Assembly (NCBI GenBank): GCA_002455335.1
Contig: DKKP01000241.1
Span: 1-16,046, forward strand
From: Anaerolineales bacterium UBA6663
GTDB lineage: Bacteria > Chloroflexota > Anaerolineae > Anaerolineales > UBA6663
DNA length: 16,046 bases
Reading direction: 5' to 3'
This document shows positions 14,302-16,046 of the stretch, in pieces (position 1 is the first letter of the stretch; every line of letters starts with the position of its first letter). Both the position numbers and the translations under genes were made by a program. The notes beneath the pieces were generated by a model. It saw only the letters and a program-made list of their open reading frames with translations. It made no database searches and had not been told where the DNA came from.

Positions 14302-15519
14302 ATGCTACACCTCATCTCAATGGCCTGGCGCGATCTGGGCCGTAACCGTCGCCGTTCGTTTTTCTCCGCGTTGGCGCTGGCCATCGCCCTGGCCCTGCTG
14401 CTGTTCATGGCCTCGGTCGTCCAGGGCGAGATGCGCGACGCCATGAACGCCAGCATCCGGCTCGAATCCGGCCACCTGCAGGTGCGCTCGGCCAACTACA
14501 ACCCGGACAAGACCAGCCTCAAGTGGGAGGACCTGATCGCGACGCCAGCGACAGTCGCCAGCCAGATCGCGACCCTGCCCCAGGTCGAGGCCGCCACGCC
14601 GCGGCTGTACGCCAGCGGCATCCTGGCTTCGGGCGAGACGACCCTGGGCGTGCGCGTCATCGGCATCGACCCGGCCTCGCCGGCCAACGCGCCCCTGACC
14701 GACGGCCTGCTCGCCGGGACCTTCCCGACGGCCGATGACCGCGACGGCGTGTTGATCGGACAGCCCCTGGCCGACAAACTCAAGGTCGGCGTCGGCGACC
14801 GGATCAACCTGGTGGTCAACACCTCGAGCGGGGCCGTCGACGAACAGAACTTCGTGGTCCGCGGGATCTTCTCGACCCGCACGCCGAACTACGATGCCAA
14901 CAACCTGTTCCTGCCGCTCGCCAAGGCGCAGGCGATCACGGGCGCCGAGGACCGCGCCAGCCTGATCTTCGTGCTCCTCAAGGATCGCGAGCAGGCGCCC
15001 GCCGTCGCCGACGCCATCGCGTCGGACGGCTTCACGATCGTCAACTTCCGCGACTTCAATGCGTTGCTGGCGACGTTCGAGGAGTTCTCGGGCGCCTACA
15101 TGTTCGTGCTGTACCTGATCGTGCTGGCCATCACGTCCACCGTGATCATCAACACCCTGATCATGGCGGTCTTCGAGCGCACCCGCGAGATCGGGATCCT
15201 CTCGTCGATCGGCATGCGCGGCGGCCGGATCATGGCCATGTTCTTCACCGAATCGGCGCTGCTCGCGGTCGGCGGGATCCTGCTGGGGATGCTCATCGGC
15301 CTGCCGCTCGTGTACTACGCCTCGACGGCCGGGATCTACTTTGGCGACGTCGGCGCGATCGGCATGCCGCTCAGCGAAACGATCTACGCCTATCTCACCT
15401 GGAACGACGCCATCACTCTGACGGTCATGGCCTTCGTCATCAGCCTGCTCGCCGCCGTCTACCCCGCCATGCTTGCGGCGGGGATGGAGCCGGTGGATGC
15501 TTTGCGCGGCGGTCAATAA
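14302..15519 (+). CDS. ABC transporter permease, FtsX/MacB (LolC/E-like) family, second of two
   Basis: This 405-residue protein is a paralogue of the preceding permease with the same plan: helix 1 at about 19-40, an extracytoplasmic domain (about 42-262), and helices at about 265-290, 310-338 and 370-393. It carries the same coupling motif, [18 protein letters not shown] (288-305). GAGAGG precedes the ATG by six to nine bases, overlapping the stop of the first permease. The two permeases differ most in their extracytoplasmic domains, as expected for a LolC/LolE-like heterodimer. Nothing in the sequence fixes the substrate. The gene continues directly into the ATPase 13 bases downstream. Confidence 0.92.
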   Translation: MLHLISMAWRDLGRNRRRSFFSALALAIALALLLFMASVVQGEMRDAMNASIRLESGHLQVRSANYNPDKTSLKWEDLIATPATVASQIATLPQVEAATPRLYASGILASGETTLGVRVIGIDPASPANAPLTDGLLAGTFPTADDRDGVLIGQPLADKLKVGVGDRINLVVNTSSGAVDEQNFVVRGIFSTRTPNYDANNLFLPLAKAQAITGAEDRASLIFVLLKDREQAPAVADAIASDGFTIVNFRDFNALLATFEEFSGAYMFVLYLIVLAITSTVIINTLIMAVFERTREIGILSSIGMRGGRIMAMFFTESALLAVGGILLGMLIGLPLVYYASTAGIYFGDVGAIGMPLSETIYAYLTWNDAITLTVMAFVISLLAAVYPAMLAAGMEPVDALRGGQ

Positions 15520-15532
15520 AGGAAACGCCATC

Positions 15533-16046
15533 ATGGAAGTCACACGTGTCGAAAACGTCACCCGCGCCTTCAAGACCGGCAAGGTCGAGGCCCAGGCCCT
15601 GCGCGGCGTCAGCCTGTCGATCGAGAACGGCGAGTTCACGGCCCTGGTCGGGCCGTCGGGCTCGGGCAAGACCACCCTGCTCCAGCTGATCGGCTGTCTC
15701 GATCAGCCGACCACCGGCAAGGTCTACATCAACGGCAAGGACGTTAGCCAACTCAACCGCGACCAGCGCGCCGACATGCGGCGCGGCGCGATCGGCTTCA
15801 TCTTCCAGTTCTTCGCGCTCATCCCGACGCTTTCGGCTTACGAGAACATCGAGATGCCGCTGCTGCTCTCGGGCAAGAGCCCGGCCGAGCGGCGCGAGCG
15901 CGTGAAGTGGCTGCTCGAGGCCGTCGACCTCGCCGACCGCGCCCACCATCGGCCCGATCAACTCAGCGGCGGCCAGCAGCAGCGCGTGGCGATCGCCCGC
16001 GCGCTGGCCACACAACCCGCCCTGATCCTGGCCGACGAGCCGACCG
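15533..16046 (+). CDS. ABC transporter ATP-binding protein, LolD/MacB type (5' part)
   Basis: The first 171 codons are present; the gene runs off the window. Walker [10 protein letters not shown] is at residues 40-48, the Q-loop is Q92 in [18 protein letters not shown], the signature LSGGQQQR is at 144-151 and Walker B LILADEP at 164-170. The D-loop and switch histidine lie beyond the edge. The FQ(F)...L(I)PTLSAYENI stretch and overall length so far match the LolD/MacB/FtsE group that serves FtsX-type permeases. AAAGGA lies nine bases before the ATG and overlaps the stop of the second permease gene. It should energise the two permeases encoded just upstream. Whether further exporter genes (such as a membrane fusion protein) follow cannot be seen. 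Confidence 0.95.
   Translation, partial: MEVTRVENVTRAFKTGKVEAQALRGVSLSIENGEFTALVGPSGSGKTTLLQLIGCLDQPTTGKVYINGKDVSQLNRDQRADMRRGAIGFIFQFFALIPTLSAYENIEMPLLLSGKSPAERRERVKWLLEAVDLADRAHHRPDQLSGGQQQRVAIARALATQPALILADEPT

Noticed and set aside
13015..15675. Two minus-strand frames of 423 and 452 codons opposite the permease genes
   Set aside because: His/Asp/Arg-rich shadow frames. The plus strand shows membrane helices and FtsX motifs with proper ribosome sites.
1..16046. CRISPR arrays, tRNA or rRNA genes, insertion sequences or prophage genes
   Set aside because: No regularly spaced repeats, no cloverleaf or rRNA-like stretches, no transposase or integrase motifs were seen in any frame.

Overview
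The window is high-GC DNA (by eye about two thirds G+C), densely coding, with ordinary bacterial gene spacing and Shine-Dalgarno-type starts. I see no rRNA, tRNA, CRISPR array, transposase or phage gene, so it reads as ordinary bacterial chromosome. The lipoprotein with a Pro/Gln/Thr/Ala-rich linker after its lipobox, and the mix of gene families, would fit a Chloroflexota-like or other high-GC environmental bacterium. That taxonomic guess is weak.

Layout. (1) 1-3299, plus strand: a siderophore/heme-type ABC importer. It has the tail of a FecCD permease, its ATPase, and a lipoprotein carrying two fused substrate-binding domains. (2) 3363-9354, minus strand, transcribed right to left: a DUF485 membrane protein, an ActP-like sodium:solute (acetate-type) symporter with a large extra loop, a perfect 21-bp hairpin, and then a 1236-residue protein. 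That protein joins a PHP phosphoesterase, a membrane-anchored Cache sensor, two PAS domains, a CBS pair and a DUF294 nucleotidyltransferase. (3) 9564-12094: a WYL-type regulator divergent from a GyrI-like effector-binding protein, with a candidate operator between them, followed by a convergent tandem-GNAT acetyltransferase. (4) 12246-16046, plus strand: a well-formed promoter overlapped by a palindrome, a TetR regulator, two FtsX/MacB-type permeases and the first 171 codons of a LolD/MacB-type ATPase. This looks like a self-regulated ABC exporter operon.

The most unusual element is the 1236-residue protein beside the acetate-type symporter. Its extracytoplasmic domain belongs to the small Cache class that binds C2/C3 carboxylates in chemoreceptors. 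Its cytoplasmic parts pair a predicted nucleotidyl-transferring enzyme with a predicted phosphoesterase. My inference is that this is a one-protein carboxylate-sensing signalling system that could control the neighbouring symporter or acetate metabolism. Second in interest is the double-headed siderophore-binding lipoprotein.
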